DNA of 64,000 nt from Cenococcum geophilum 1.58 (GCA_001692895.1 KV748287.1:62001-126000); one strand, 5' to 3'. Numbered from the stretch's first letter, positions 12,601-24,699 are shown. Notes: generated from the letters alone by a model not told the origin. Numbers and translations: made by a program.

Positions 12601-14640
12601 CTTAAGGTTATTATAATAGACCTTTAGTATATCTATATCTGCGAGGCATAGTAGGAAGGGTGTGTCGGCCTTTATAATGTAAAACTCAACGTTGCTAATT
12701 GGTATATTAACTATGACGGAGTTAATAGAAGAGGTAGAACTAATGCCGAACTGGACGTTAATAGCGCCAGCCTTTAAGGTATCGATAATGGTATTATAGG
12801 TCTTTCTATATGCGAGGTATTATCTATAACCTGCTATTAATCTCTTTAAAGCTCTAGTATTAATTATTACTCTATAGAACTTGTCGGATATATACTAGCT
12901 AGTAGTAACGTAGGCAAATAGGTCTAGGTTATTATAGTAAGCAATTAAATTAGTGCTGGTAATTGCATAGGTAAAGGGTCGGTTTGCTAAGTCAGTTATA
13001 GTATTAATGGCTCCTTCGTACTATATCGTTCCGAAAGAGGTAAGGAACAGTTTAGTCTGTTCTTAAGTTAGAGATGCTGTTAGTAACTCAATATTAATTA
13101 TAAGAGCTTCTATTGCCTCGTTAATAAATTCTAAGTTAAGTTTATTACCATCGTTATCTGTTCCCTCGTACTCGGCAATATACTATTAGGTATATCTATT
13201 AAAGCGGCGGTTAAATCTGTCCTTAAACTTCTTCTTTAATTTATTACGTTCTTCTCTAAAGTATTTAGATAACTAATAGCCTTCTTTATTGCAGATAAAG
13301 TAGCGCTTCTTTAGTAATGCATATCGGCTAGATGAGGATAATTGTGTTCTATGAGGTGATCGAGGGTATTATCTGTGGTAGCGGCGGTCGGTAAAGAAGG
13401 CTTAGGGGTTCTTACTATTTAACTTTTTAAATATTGTGATAGAGGATCGTAAGTCATTAATTAGGCTAGTTAAGCTATTAGAAGGTTTAAAGCAGGCATA
13501 TTAATACGCTAGTAACTCCTAGTAGGCGTTAATAAGCTTATTATAGAGGAACTTGTCTATATATAAATCTGGGTCGAGACCATACTAGAGGTGTCTTAGT
13601 TCTTTAATAAGTAGCTGTAGGCAGTCTAAGGTTAATTTTCTAGTATTCTCGCTCTTGCCTATTATGGACTTTAGAGTTATTAAGTTCCATTATCCTAATA
13701 TACCGCGTCTGTATTTAGGTCCCTTAAAGTAATTATATATAGCGTCGTAGATTTAGTTAAATAAAAGGGTTAGGGTAACGTTTTTAAGGTTAGTGTAGTA
13801 GTAGTTAAGTGCTAGACCGCGTAGCATTGTAGGGTAGGCTTTAACCTTAGCTTCTTAGGGTACGTCGGCTCTGCTATAGAGGTCGTGGAAGATAGTGAGT
13901 TTAAAGTTAAAGTTGTCATCTTCTTTGCTGTACTTATTGTCTTCCGTGTACATCTTTATAAGGTTTATTAACTCCTTACTAAAACCCTAGTTTTAACTCT
14001 GCCCCCTAGGTGGTTCTAGTTATAGGGTTAAGTTAATATAATTAGGTTTCTGTTATAGGGGTGGTGTAGGGGTAGGTTGGGGTGTAGTGGGTGGTATTGT
14101 AAGTAGGGTAGGGTTTGTGGCTGGTGAGATTGAGATTAGGGTTTCGATGGTACTGGTGCTGGCGAAGTTGTTCTTAAGGAGGTAGTTAATTCGTCCTAAG
14201 GTAAACTTTCCTCCAGTTACCATATGCTCCTTAATCTTAGGCTTAGTCTATTTTATAGGGTCTTCTTTTTATAAGGTGTTAAATAGCAATTCGGGGACTG
14301 TAGTATTCCTATGCTTCCTTATCTATACGCTATTAGTCCGTAGGAACGTTCGGAGCTTTTAGATACCAATTTAGTTGCAATCCTTAAAGATTTGTATTAT
14401 AAAGTTTTGGAAATCTTCCTTATAGACCTCCTATAGTTTATCGTCCTTAAGGTTATACACTTCGTATTCTAGGATCTTAAACTTCACAAATTTATTAATA
14501 TCCTTTGTGGTGGTTTCGTTAGACTATAAGTCAATACCTTTAGGCCATTTCTCCTGTCCTGCGTCGACTTATACCCTAATGTCTGATATGTCAATTCTTA
14601 TCTCGTAATTCTTGTTAAGTTCAATTTTGGGTTCTAAACG
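9640..14640 (-). pseudogene. copia A gag-pol polyprotein remnant
   Basis: Minus-strand reading through RIP stops gives an integrase core with a conserved NARKNFASKEF segment (about 12,050) and the VEAHWSI / IVERA stretch that follows. It also gives an RNase H domain near 9,800-10,200 with LILYTNLKSLYNCL, where the catalytic TDS is changed to TN. The gag end lies near 14,600. The copy at 19.4-24.5 kb reads the same way with less damage, which supports the frame. Not translatable. Confidence 0.8.
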
Positions 14641-14661
14641 CGTAATAGACGCGAGCTAATT

Positions 14662-14962
14662 AAAATGCGTAATAGATGTGAACTAAGGGCCTATTAGATA
14701 GGGGTTAGTTCTTTAAGTACCTAAGGGCTGTATATAAAGAATTAAGGGCCTATTAGATAGGGGTTAACTTTTTAAGTATACGTTAACTAATACTCCTTAA
14801 CGTAATCTAGGTAGTATAAAATGCGTAATGGACGCGAACCGAGGGCCTATTAAAAGGGGTCGGTTCCTTAAACACCTAAGGGCTGTATATAAAAAATTAA
14901 GGGCCTATTAGATAGGGGTTGACTTTTTAAATACACGTTAACTGATGCTCCTTAGCAAACGA
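14662..14962. repeat. Two ~156-bp tandem repeats in the 5' leader of copia A
   Basis: Units start at about 14,662 and 14,818, each with AAAATGCGTAATRGA and GGGCCTATTAGATAGGGG blocks. They sit between the 5' LTR and the gag region, where packaging and leader sequences lie in copia elements. Copia B has a different tandem repeat at the same position. Confidence 0.8.
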
Positions 14963-15047
14963 GATTGGTAGAGGCCTTTAGTAGGGACTAATCGAGCTCG
15001 TCTTTCTTTATAGGTGGTATATCTCCTAATCTGTAATTACTAATTAG

Positions 15048-15220
15048 TGTCCGTATTACTTCCGGTAATACGTATTGCTATTGCAATAGTTTTGGGTAGT
15101 AACTAATTTTGATTAATGCTTATCGATTCCCCTATTCTACAGGTGGAATTTAGTGGATTTCGTAAGCTCGCTTAGCTTACGTAACTAACCCAATTAGTTA
15201 TAGACAACCTCGTTTAGACA
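15048..15220 (-). repeat. 5' LTR of copia A
   Basis: 173 bp, better preserved than its partner. It begins TGTCCG and ends TTAGACA, followed by the TSD CCTAT at 15,221-15,225. Confidence 0.92.
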
Positions 15221-15225
15221 CCTAT

Positions 15226-16010
15226 ATTATTTTAGCCCATCCTATCTCTATTGGTAACTCTATAAGTAGTAATTTACCCTATAGAGAGTTTAAGATTTTT
15301 ATAACCTCCTTTAAAGGTATAGGTTTATTAGCTTCTTTTAGAGCTAAGCGTATAGGGCTATTTAACTAGGAATCTATATTGTCTACCTCTACTTAAATTT
15401 TCTTAATTATATTTTGTCTTTTTATGCGTAATGGTAGGTATTAGGGTATACTTTCTTCTTACTGAGAGATTAGTGCGTTACGGTCTCTCTAGCTTATTGG
15501 TGTCTATAGAAGTTCCTTTACGCGTTCTATATTATATTAAATAATAACAACGTATATTATATACCGGTATAGTAGCTTTTTACTAATAATGTTAAAGTTC
15601 CTAAGTGCCTTAGAAAGTCGAATATTAGACTCCTAACTTTTTACTAGATGTGGTATACTATTTATAATTTTAAGGTCCTATCTAGGAGCTAGGACTGTCT
15701 TAATGTACTTTAAGTATTTAATCTAATACTTAAGAGCCTTTTTGTTAACCTATTTGAGCATTAATTCTAGTAGAGGATTTTAATTGTCCTTAGCTATAGG
15801 AAGATTATAATTAACTATAACTACGGCCCACTGTCCTATATATATGGGATTAGATTATAAGGCTAAGGGCTAAATATAAACGTACCAGTAGGCTTTACTT
15901 TATTATTATAGTCTTAGTTATTAGTAGGACTTATCCCTTTAGAAAATAAGCTCCAGATAATATATAACTTAATATTAACGGCAATATTATCTAGTGCTTA
16001 AGGAGGAACT
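15226..16010 (-). pseudogene. Fossil reading frame of unknown family, interrupted by copia A
   Basis: One minus-strand frame reads coherently for over 200 codons if TAA/TAG are taken as RIP products, with segments such as GQWAVVIVNYNLPIAKDN and SIPHLVKS. The composition is lysine/leucine-rich and no domain was recognised. The frame runs into the copia A target site, so the insertion cut this gene; its C-terminal part probably continues at 9,232 and leftward. It lies downstream of, and on the same strand as, the fossil integrase gene, and could be a second gene of the same element. Confidence 0.45.
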
Positions 16011-16559
16011 GGTCGCTGCTCCCCCTATGGTGCCGGCATAACAGTGTTTAATCTGGCTCTACCCCGACTAATGCCCACACCTATATATTAGACTGGCATC
16101 CGGCGAACGTGGTTATTAAGTAATGCACTTCTGGCGGCTGCTACTACGCTAGAGTTAGGTCGTGGAATACTAACTTAGCTGCTTATTTTACGAGCAATTG
16201 ATTGCGAGCGGTCTACTAATAGTATGCTTTGTACTGTGGTAGCAGGAGTTACGGTCCTACTATTGCTACTAGGCGTAGTAACGAGAGCACCTATACTTGC
16301 TGGATTAAAGTTATTATTAGAGAGACCGCGTGACTTTCTTAATTCTTGAGCTGGATCTGTTTAAGCCTATGCCCGCATTAGCGATCCTGTGTTTAGGGCG
16401 GGATTAATAGCACTATAAAATGGACAGTTAGCGAGATGGATAAATGTAATATTATAAGCGGTATTTAAAAGAGGTAGATAAGAGTATATAGAGGACCAGA
16501 ATGGAGTCATTAAAAAGCTACTTAATTAGTATAATAATTGATTTTATAACCTAGGGCCA
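16011..16559. other. Less mutated spacer, no gene recognised
   Basis: This stretch keeps CpA and TpG and is visibly less AT-rich than both flanks. It lies between the two minus-strand fossil frames. I could not read a coherent protein in it. It may be a single-copy fragment carried by the element. Confidence 0.35.
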
Positions 16560-18400
16560 CTCTACACTTTTATATAATTAGCTCTGTAGCGTCCTATACG
16601 CCCCTATCCGTAAGAGGCAATCTGTTATCTACTATGACACTACTGCCTTCTTGGTTAAGCCTGTTAACGTCTATGCCTACATCTCGTAGTGCTTGTTTGT
16701 ATTTACGTGACCGTTTGTAGTTAGCGAACTGCGGAGGATCCTTAAGCTCCCCTAACTTAGGGAGGGTTCCTTCCTATATATGTATGCTTACCGCTACTTT
16801 TAGTTAAAGGTAAGCCTTGTAATAAACACGCCTACTACTCGGATCGTTTGTACTAAAGTTAGTGCTAGAGACTTTGCTATCCGGAAAGCCTAATTTAATA
16901 AGTATAGCTTTGCACTACTAAAATGTATCCTCTAAAAGATACTAGTTAATCTCTATACGGGATTAGTTAGCACTGTATTAGTTCTATAAAGAGGTTTGTA
17001 TACTAATATTATTAACTATATCTATAAAGGACATTATTATATCCTTTAGTACTGCGTATCTATAGTCTGTAGTATTAGTAGCCTCTAAATATATATAATT
17101 TCTAAGAGGCTGACCAGATATACTATTTGGGCGATTTAGCTGCTTATAAATATTATAGAGGTTTTATAATTTATAAAAATCCTAAAGCTTAGTTTGAATA
17201 ATAGGTATATAGATAGTAAGTAAGGTAATTTAATTATATATAGAGAACTTATTCCAGTTCCCTTCTTGCTTAAGTTTAATAAAATATTCCTAGAGTATTC
17301 TTATTAACTAGGCCTTCTGTATAGGATATAGACGGCTTACTCTCTATTGCTTTAAAGCACCGCGTGTTATATATACCCACTAGGATTTAATCCTCTAATT
17401 TATAACACTTATGCTAAATATAAACGTATATGCGAATGATATATCTTCTCTAGTAATAGGCTCCCTAGTATCTTTATTGACGTAGTCGTCGCAGAGGAGC
17501 TGCGCGAGCTAAAAGTGATAATCTGCTACTATATAAGTCTCACTACCGTGGTTAGAATATAGTAGCTCTGGCTAAGCACCTAGTGCCTTTACTGTTCTTA
17601 TATACTGCTTAACGACGCTTACGCCTAAATGGGCTATAATGGAATAGTGGAGCCAGACTATATAGCGTGAGTAGGCGTTAATTGTAGCGTATATTTGTAT
17701 ACTAAACCTCTCTAGTTTATAATAAGTGTTAATTGACTATAGGTAGTTCGGCCTAGGTATAATGTACTCTCTATAACGGCGATTAAGGCGGTACTTTTAG
17801 GCTGCAACTCCTTTAGGATTAAGCTCCTTTACTATATAAAAAAGTCGGTTCCTATACTATAAGGATTAGTATAAATTATAAGGCTAGGAAGTACAAGCTT
17901 ACTAAGATATATTATAATACCTTAATTGAAAGTATATATAGAGGAAGCTCTTCCTATATAAGCCTATTATACCCTTATTAAGCTCCTCTTAAATAACCCG
18001 CCTAAGCTTATCGTTTATTGCGTTGATATTCTCTATATTAAATCTGTAAGGAAGGCCTAGTATTTTATATAGACGTTTTAGCGCCTGGGGTAGTATCTTA
18101 TAGCCTTCTTGCTTTAGAGTAAGGATAATGTTAGCGTTACTAAAGGCGTAATTAAAAAATAAGATTATAACTTTACTTTATAGGATAGGGTCTTAGTAGT
18201 TAATACGCGGGCTATATTAAGAGGAATTCCACTATTAAAGATTTCGTTTAAGCGTTTGTTTAGAAAGCTGTACCCCACGGTTATAAAAGAACTTAATGAT
18301 ATTGTTAACAGTATACTACTTACGGAGCTATAAGATCTCGTCGCGATAAGATTGGTAGTTAATAGATGGAGGTATGGTGGTGCGACGGACGGATAAGTAC
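16560..18400 (-). pseudogene. Fossil integrase-core (rve, DDE) transposon gene
   Basis: Minus-strand reading through RIP stops gives a long coherent protein. An N-terminal region begins near 18,370 (YQSYRDEIL). A helical segment follows with LPYRFNIENINAINDKLR at about 18,030. A catalytic core (about 17,850-17,500) carries YIIPRPNYL-SI then IYATINAYSRYIVW, VSVVKQYIRTVKALG and SNHGSETYI. In active relatives these are the W-S-D-G, D-A-Y-S-R-Y and S-D-R-G-x-E boxes; here aspartate reads as asparagine at several sites. About 300 residues follow. This matches the integrase-core domain proteins common in fungi but distinct from copia and gypsy integrases. No LTRs or RT are associated. Its element class is uncertain. 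Confidence 0.65.
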
Positions 18401-18431
18401 GGGGAGTAGAGGAAGTGTTAGAGCTTGGATG

Positions 18432-18575
18432 GATTTTTTTAGGTTCTAAAATTAAGGCGTCTTAGACACCGCGGTAGATCCTTTAGATTAGATAAGATTT
18501 ACTATAGTAACTAAGACGCCTTAATTTTAAATAGTAACTAAAACTCCTTAATTTTATAATTACTTTAAAGATAAA
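18432..18575. repeat. Inverted and direct copies of a CTAAGACGCCTTAATTTT motif
   Basis: The motif occurs inverted at about 18,436-18,453 and direct at about 18,510-18,527, with a degenerate third copy after it. The same monomer forms a five-unit array at 28,760-28,985. Its place just upstream of the fossil integrase gene suggests a terminal or subterminal repeat of that element. Confidence 0.6.
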
Positions 18576-18909
18576 TAAATATATATATATTATTTTAAAT
18601 TAAAATTAAAATACTACTTAATATAGCCTTATTACTTAGTATATTAATTAAAGGTAATAAAATAAAAGAAATCTATATTGAATTTACTAAATCTATCCTT
18701 ATTATTAATAATTAAATATAATAAATATTTATAAAAAAAAAGAATAAAAAAAATATAAAGTTGCCTTTAAGTAGTTATAAATATTATTATTATAATTTTT
18801 ATAGTACTAATAAATTAATAAACTCTTTTCCTTAATAATAATAGTAGTAAAAAGCTTATACTATAGTTATATAATTGCTAATTAATTCTATTTAATAGTA
18901 ATAATATAG
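18576..18909. other. Very AT-rich sequence, nothing recognised
   Basis: Almost only A, T and TA steps. It ends at the TSD ATACT of copia B. No gene or motif was recognised. Confidence 0.4.
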
Positions 18910-18914
18910 ATACT

Positions 18915-19091
18915 TGTCGGTATACTCGCTTTATTAACGTGCACGAATATCACTTATAGTGGTACGTATGCGGTGTTGAAGTTAGTAGTTAATTGTTTTT
19001 TTTTACTAGAAGTAAGGGGTTGCTCCAAGGTCAGGTTAGCTAACCTCGCTACGTGGTCCCGTGACCACGTCACATAATTAACGTTCCGACA
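18915..19091 (-). repeat. 3' LTR of copia B
   Basis: 177 bp. It contains three internal inverted repeats: a 14-bp palindrome AGGTTAGCTAACCT, an ACGTGGTC/GACCACGT hairpin and a weaker ATCACTTATAGTGGT. Many CpA and TpG sites remain, unlike the internal region. Confidence 0.95.
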
Positions 19092-19180
19092 CTAGAGCAA
19101 CTCTAAAAAGAAGACTAATCTACACTTCAAAGTCAAGTCTACTTCTAGGCTATTCGTAGTATATACGCAATAGCGACTTT

Positions 19181-19305
19181 CTGCCAAATTCTGCTATATT
19201 ACCAAATTCTGCCAAATTCTAACATATTACCGAATTCTGCTGAATTCTGCCATAATACCGAATTCTGCCAAATTCTGCCAAATTCTGCCGAACCTAACTT
19301 CTGCT
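19181..19305. repeat. ~10-bp minisatellite before the 3' LTR of copia B
   Basis: About eleven units of TTCTGCCAAA/TTACCGAA type. Same monomer type and same position as the array in copia A. Confidence 0.82.
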
Positions 19306-19389
19306 AACCAATTAGGATTTTCCATCCCTAGGATGGAAAATCGCTATTAGCTTACTTAGTACTAGCGCTAACACTAAACTAAAGTTAAA

Positions 19390-22300
19390 TCCGTTCGCTT
19401 AACCCACCCTACAGCCCGTAATTTAACTTAATTTGTATTAATAAGCTATAATAGTGCCGTATAGGGCTTACCCTTTATTATAGCGTCCGTAGGGTTAGTA
19501 TCTCCATTAATCTACTTAACTTTAGTAATCTGTCTTCGTTTATAAGCTTAGCGAAGGCACATTATATCAATTATTAAGCGTTTTTCTTGCGTAGTTTCTA
19601 GTTGGATAAAATAGTTATATAAAGACTTTAAATCAGTATAGAGAACAAGTGGCAAGTTAACCTGTAAGACCTTATCTAGCGTGGATTTAATTGCAGCGCC
19701 TATGTTAAAACCATACGCTATGCCGTACAACTTTAAGGCTAATACACTCTTAGTAACTCTTTTGCACTTAACTAAGGACTAGTAAACAATATTTGCCTTA
19801 TTTAAGGCGTCTGCTAGTATAAGTACGTAGCCAATTTGCAAAGATAAGTCCTTATTGTTGGTAAAGGAAGCGTCTATAAATACTAGGAGTTATAAGGTAT
19901 TAACGTCTAGCTTAATAAACTTTAGGCCTCTATTTACGTTCTTAATCTACCAGCTTAATCGCTTATTAAGACTCTTTATATTATCTTTAACTAGGTTAAT
20001 TACCTAGGCAGTAAAGGATAGGTTAAATAAGGCCTTTAGCTAACAGACTAAGGCAATATAGGCTCCTTTAGCGCGTTAAGTAATATACTGGTCCTTTAGC
20101 GTAAGTAGGCTATACGTAACTCCTCTGGAGCTAGTGCTATCTACTAGCATAGTATTAACCACACTAAGGTTCTTACACTAGCGCTTTTGTATTAGCATAA
20201 TACTCCCGTCTTATATTAATTAAATAAGTCCTTCGTTAAACTTAATTAGTATATTAGTAGTCAATTACTCTCGCTTTTTAGCCATAAATTTAGCCTTATA
20301 TAGTTCGCTTTGTTTAGCCTCTATAAAGGTATTATCTGCGAGGAACAGTATATCGTTAGTCTGTAGGCCGACAATTCTAAAAGGCTTATCGCTATAGAGC
20401 AAGTAAGGGTTATACGTGGACTGGTCTATTTGCAGCTAATTAATATAGTATAAATAGTAGGTCTTAAACCAGTAGTTTTTAGCTTTAGGTACTTTGTAAA
20501 GTGGCTTTACAACCTTTAGAACGGAGTCCGTATTAATTCCCAATTGTTTATTTAGCTTATATAGTAGTTATACATAGAACTCGCGGTTTAGGTTCGTAGT
20601 GGACTAAACGTAGGCTTATAAGATATCTTGGAGGTAGAGTTATATCTACGGTAGCATAGCAGCAATACAGAGAATTAGCCGCTAGCTAACCTATTAAATT
20701 GTTAGTAACTAAGTAAGGACTAGCTCTTTCTCTAAATTATTATAGGCCTATATAATAAGTCGTGATTTCTTAAAGGCTCTATTAGTTCCCTTATTCTTAA
20801 TCTTATTAATAAACCATAAGTTAAAGAGTCTAACCCCCTTTAGCATATCGCGTAGCTTAATAATCTTAAAGACACCTTTCTTGAGTAGGCCTATGACCTC
20901 CTTTTATTATAAAGCGCTAAATTAGGTATTATTATCATTCTATAAGTAAATAGCGATATCAGTAATATCTGTAATATCACCCGTAAAAGCACCTATATCT
21001 ATTATAGCGTCTATAGTAGCCGTGTCTGCAATAGCTGTAAGTAATAGGTATTTACAGGGGCAACCTATACCTCGCTTTGGTGGTAGCTATAGTTCGGCTT
21101 TAGATAACAATTAAGGTTCAGCTAGTAAAGGTACTAGTTTAGCTAATTTAATAGGCTCTTGTGGTTCGACTAGGTCTTATAGGTCCAATAAGTAAAATTT
21201 CACAACCATAGAGCGGAAGGTCATAGGCCCATTTAGTAGCTTCACGGTGTAGGTCTTACCGTTAACGGTAAGTAGCGTATATAGCCCATCCCAATAACCA
21301 CTCTGGCCAGTATTGCCTTTTTTCCAGACTAAGACAGGTGAACTAGGTGGGAGGCCGTGAATAGCGTCAGTTCGTGGTCCGTTTCGCATATTAAGAGCGT
21401 TAGTAATCTATTGTTCAGCTTATAGCTTTTAGATTTCCACTATTGCTTTCTTAATAGCCGCAGCTTGCTATATAACTAAAGGTAATAGCGCGTCCAATTC
21501 AACTATTTAGGGGTAGGCTCCGAAGACTAGGAGTATAGGGACTAGGCCTTCTAGGCTAGCTATGTCATTAATAGCTTTAAAGGCCATTTATAGGGCCATC
21601 TCCTTGCTAATTTCAGGGATTTTAGTCGTAATAATTTAGTAGGCTCGTTGTAGCGGACTATAGTAGCGCTCTACCATTCTAATAGAATTGTGTGATTCGA
21701 CTAGAACTGACTTTGTGGTTACTCCCATAGTGGCAGCGTAGTGCTTAAACTCCTTACTAACAAAGTTCTTTCTGGCGTCTATAGTGATTAGGTCTAGTGG
21801 TCCTAAGTAGCTATTAATCCAGCACATCCGTAGAATATCCTAAGTATACTTGGCGCTAATATCTTATAGCTATCTGCTAGCTTAAAATCGAGTTACTTCG
21901 TCAACTATGTGTAGTAGGGGGGAGCCGCTAATATATATAATATCGACGATGATATTATAATTAAAATTAACGTCGTCTTATAGGGTAAAGCAAAATCTAC
22001 CTAAAGATCTACTATACTTCTAGCAATAGTGGCAGAGTCTGGTTAGCTCTTTAATAGCGGATCTATTAGTGTTATAGCCGTGGCCAGCCTTATTAAGAAG
22101 CTTTTACAGTCTATTAACTAATGGGTGACCAAATTAATGGTATAGACGTTGTAGTTCTACGTTAGTTAAGTAGCAAGGGTTTATATTAAAAGACTTAACT
22201 AAATAAGACTATAAGGAGAAGCTCTATAAGAGAAATGGGTGGCCAAATTGTCTAACTACTGGCACCCTTTTAGTGCGAGTGATAATAACGTCCTTTAGGT

Positions 22301-24540
22301 TATCGTATTTAATATAAAGTCTATCCATATCTACTAAACAAAGTAGGAAGGGAGTATCTGCTTTAATAATATGGAATTATACCTTGCCTATAGGGCTGTT
22401 AATGTTTATGGTTTTAATAGATATAAAGGCTCCGATCCCGAATTGGATAGTTACTTGGCCCTTAGTTAACGTGTTAAAACTTATAGACTTATCTACGGCC
22501 TGTAGAGCTTAAAATTAACTATAGCTAGCTATAGACTTATGTAAAGCACCTATATTAATTATAATTCCTATAAAGACCGTTGAGGTATATCGTGACGCTG
22601 TAGCTATAGCCGTACTATAGGCAAATAGGTTGGTCTCCGTGTAAGGTTCTATAGTAGACTCCGTGGTAAGTTCTAAAGCCGTAAGCAGGTATATATAAGC
22701 CTTATTAGCTAGTTCTACGCTTATAGAGGTTGCTTCCTCTATAGTAAGTGTTCCAAAGGTAGTGATATAGGTAGAACTATTGTTAGATTCTCCGGTATTG
22801 CTTTTAGAGTCGTTAGCGTTGTATATATAGGCTTTAAAGTCTAAGTTATCCTCTTTATCTCTTTTATAGACGGCAACGTATTATTTAAAGTAGTTATTAA
22901 AGTTGCCCTTATTGCGGCCCTTAATATTAATAAAACGTCTCTTATAGTCGTCTCTAGACTAATTACGCTCCTCCTCTATATGTTTCTATAAACGGCAGTC
23001 CTCCTTCTTACAGACGTAGCACTTGGCCTTTAGTCTACCGTTGGTTCTATAGGGGCGATTACTGCCGTAGCGATTAGTGTTTCGGTCTCAATTCTGGTTA
23101 TTTTGGTAATAGCGTTAATCTATAAAGAAGGCTTAATAAGACAATCTTATTAAGGCCTATAGGGGGTATTCTTTTTCCTATATAATAATAGAGGATTATA
23201 GCTTACTAATTAACTAAGAGAGGTCTTCTAAAGGGTTAAAGACAGTAATACGGTATGCTAGTACTCTCTAGCAAGCAGTAACTAGCTTATTTATAAGAAT
23301 ACGGTTTATATGGAAGTTTAGGTATAGTCCGTAGCGTTACTTTAGCAGCTTATCTATAAGTAGTTAGAAGTTCTAATAGATTAACTTATTAGGGTTCTTA
23401 TCTATAACTCCTTAAAGGGTTATACTATTCCACTCCGTAAGATTCTTATAGTAATATTCTAGCCCTTTAAAAAACTATTGTATGTAGTTATAGGCTTTAG
23501 TAAAAGGTCTTAACTTAAGGTTGCTATTATAGTAGTGGTCCTAAGTAAGCCCTTTTAGTATACTAGGGAATGCCACTATATAGCCTTCTGGTGGTAAGCT
23601 AGATCTCTTACAGATGTTATAGAAGATAGTTAGCTTAAAGTTAAAGCTGTTGTTAACTCTATCGTACTTTTGGTCGTCTGTATAGATCTTTACAATTATA
23701 GCTACCTCCTTACTATATCTAGATCCTTACTTAGGTCCTTACTCTATACTAGGTATAGCTGGTTCGGGTGGTATATATATATATGGCTACTGCGGTTACT
23801 ATAGCTGCTATAGTTGCTGCTCTCTTAGCCATAGCAGTTGGTTAATAAGAGCGTGGATTTAGTTGTAATTGGAGGATTAAGGACCGGAAGGGGTAGCGAG
23901 GTTAGTAGGGGTAGTAATTAGAGTAGCTGGCGGTGTAGCAATTGGAGTAGATCTAGGGGAAGTAGTAGGGGTAGCGGGGGCAGCGACTGGGGTAGCTGGC
24001 GGTGCTGTAATTGGGGTAGCTGGCGGTACAGCAACCAAAGTAGCTGGTGATATAGCGGCTAGAATAGCTGGTGGAGTTGGTGGAGTACCTAGTAATAGGG
24101 CTAAAGGTGTAGCAAGCTTATCTAAGGTTAAATTAAGTCGGTCTTATAGAGTTGTTATAATTATTGGCTTTACCTCTATAAGGGCCGCAATAAGCTCCTC
24201 GTCCGTCCATTTATAAAACTCTTCTTTATAAGCGACATCCGTCAGCACCTTACTAAGGGTGTGCCTCTTATCTTACTTAATAATGTATACTCCTCTTTTA
24301 ACTAGGTAGTTATGGATTCCCGCTCTAGTTTCGGATTATACTTATTTAAAGAGCTCTAGCGTAAAGTCTTTAAAGTCTTCCTAATACACTGTCCACAGTA
24401 AAAAGTCTATAAGGTTGTGCCGTGTATATAGATGCATCTTAGTCTCTATATACTCCACTAGATTGTTATCTATAGCCGTCTCTAAGTTAATTCCGTAGCT
24501 ATATTTAGCAATTCTTTCCTTCTAGTCAATTTCTATATTA
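19390..24540 (-). pseudogene. copia B gag-pol polyprotein remnant
   Basis: Minus-strand segments in copia order: a gag/protease part toward 24.5 kb; an integrase core at 21,636-21,827 with YLGPLDLITIDARKNFVSKEF and the HNSI/VERY segment; an integrase C-terminal module at 21,177-21,389 with PVLVWKKGNTGQSGYWDG; and an RNase H domain at 19,548-19,730 with PLVLYTDLKSLYNY. RIP-type stops separate the segments. A proline/alanine-rich repetitive stretch at about 23,880-24,090 lies in the gag region. Not translatable as a whole. Confidence 0.85.
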
Positions 24541-24577
24541 TCGTGTCTTTATGTATAAGGGTAGTTGTTATTTAGAA

Positions 24578-24610
24578 GTTAAGGTTAAGGTTAAGGTTAA
24601 GGTTAGGGGT
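24578..24610. repeat. Short (AAGGTT)n hexanucleotide run
   Basis: About five AAGGTT units in the leader of copia B. They resemble, but do not match, the fungal telomere unit TTAGGG. The position inside an element argues against a telomere seed. Confidence 0.8.
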
Positions 24611-24699
24611 ATAAAGGTAAGGGTGTAAGGGTATATACGTGTCCCCTTAACAAATCTACAGTTTTTAAAGATTAAAGACTAAAGACGATTCTTAGCAAA

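Larger units (their letters stand above)
9238..15220 (-). mobile_element. Complete Ty1/copia retrotransposon A (RIP-damaged)
   Basis: A 5,983-bp LTR element on the minus strand. The LTRs are 173 bp each (9,238-9,410 and 15,048-15,220), with a 5-bp duplication CCTAT on both sides (9,233-9,237 and 15,221-15,225). LTR ends are TGTC..GACA; the TGTCCG of the right copy is TATTTA in the left copy, the change expected from RIP. The internal region reads, in copia order on the minus strand, integrase (recognisable at about 11,960-12,120), reverse transcriptase and RNase H (about 9,650-10,300). It shares its coding architecture with copia B at 18.9-25.2 kb but has unrelated LTRs. All domains are broken by stops. 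Confidence 0.93.

Noticed and set aside
24578-24610. Telomere-like (AAGGTT)n run
   Set aside because: It is AAGGTT, not TTAGGG, only about five units, and sits in the leader of an intact copia element with TSDs on both sides.
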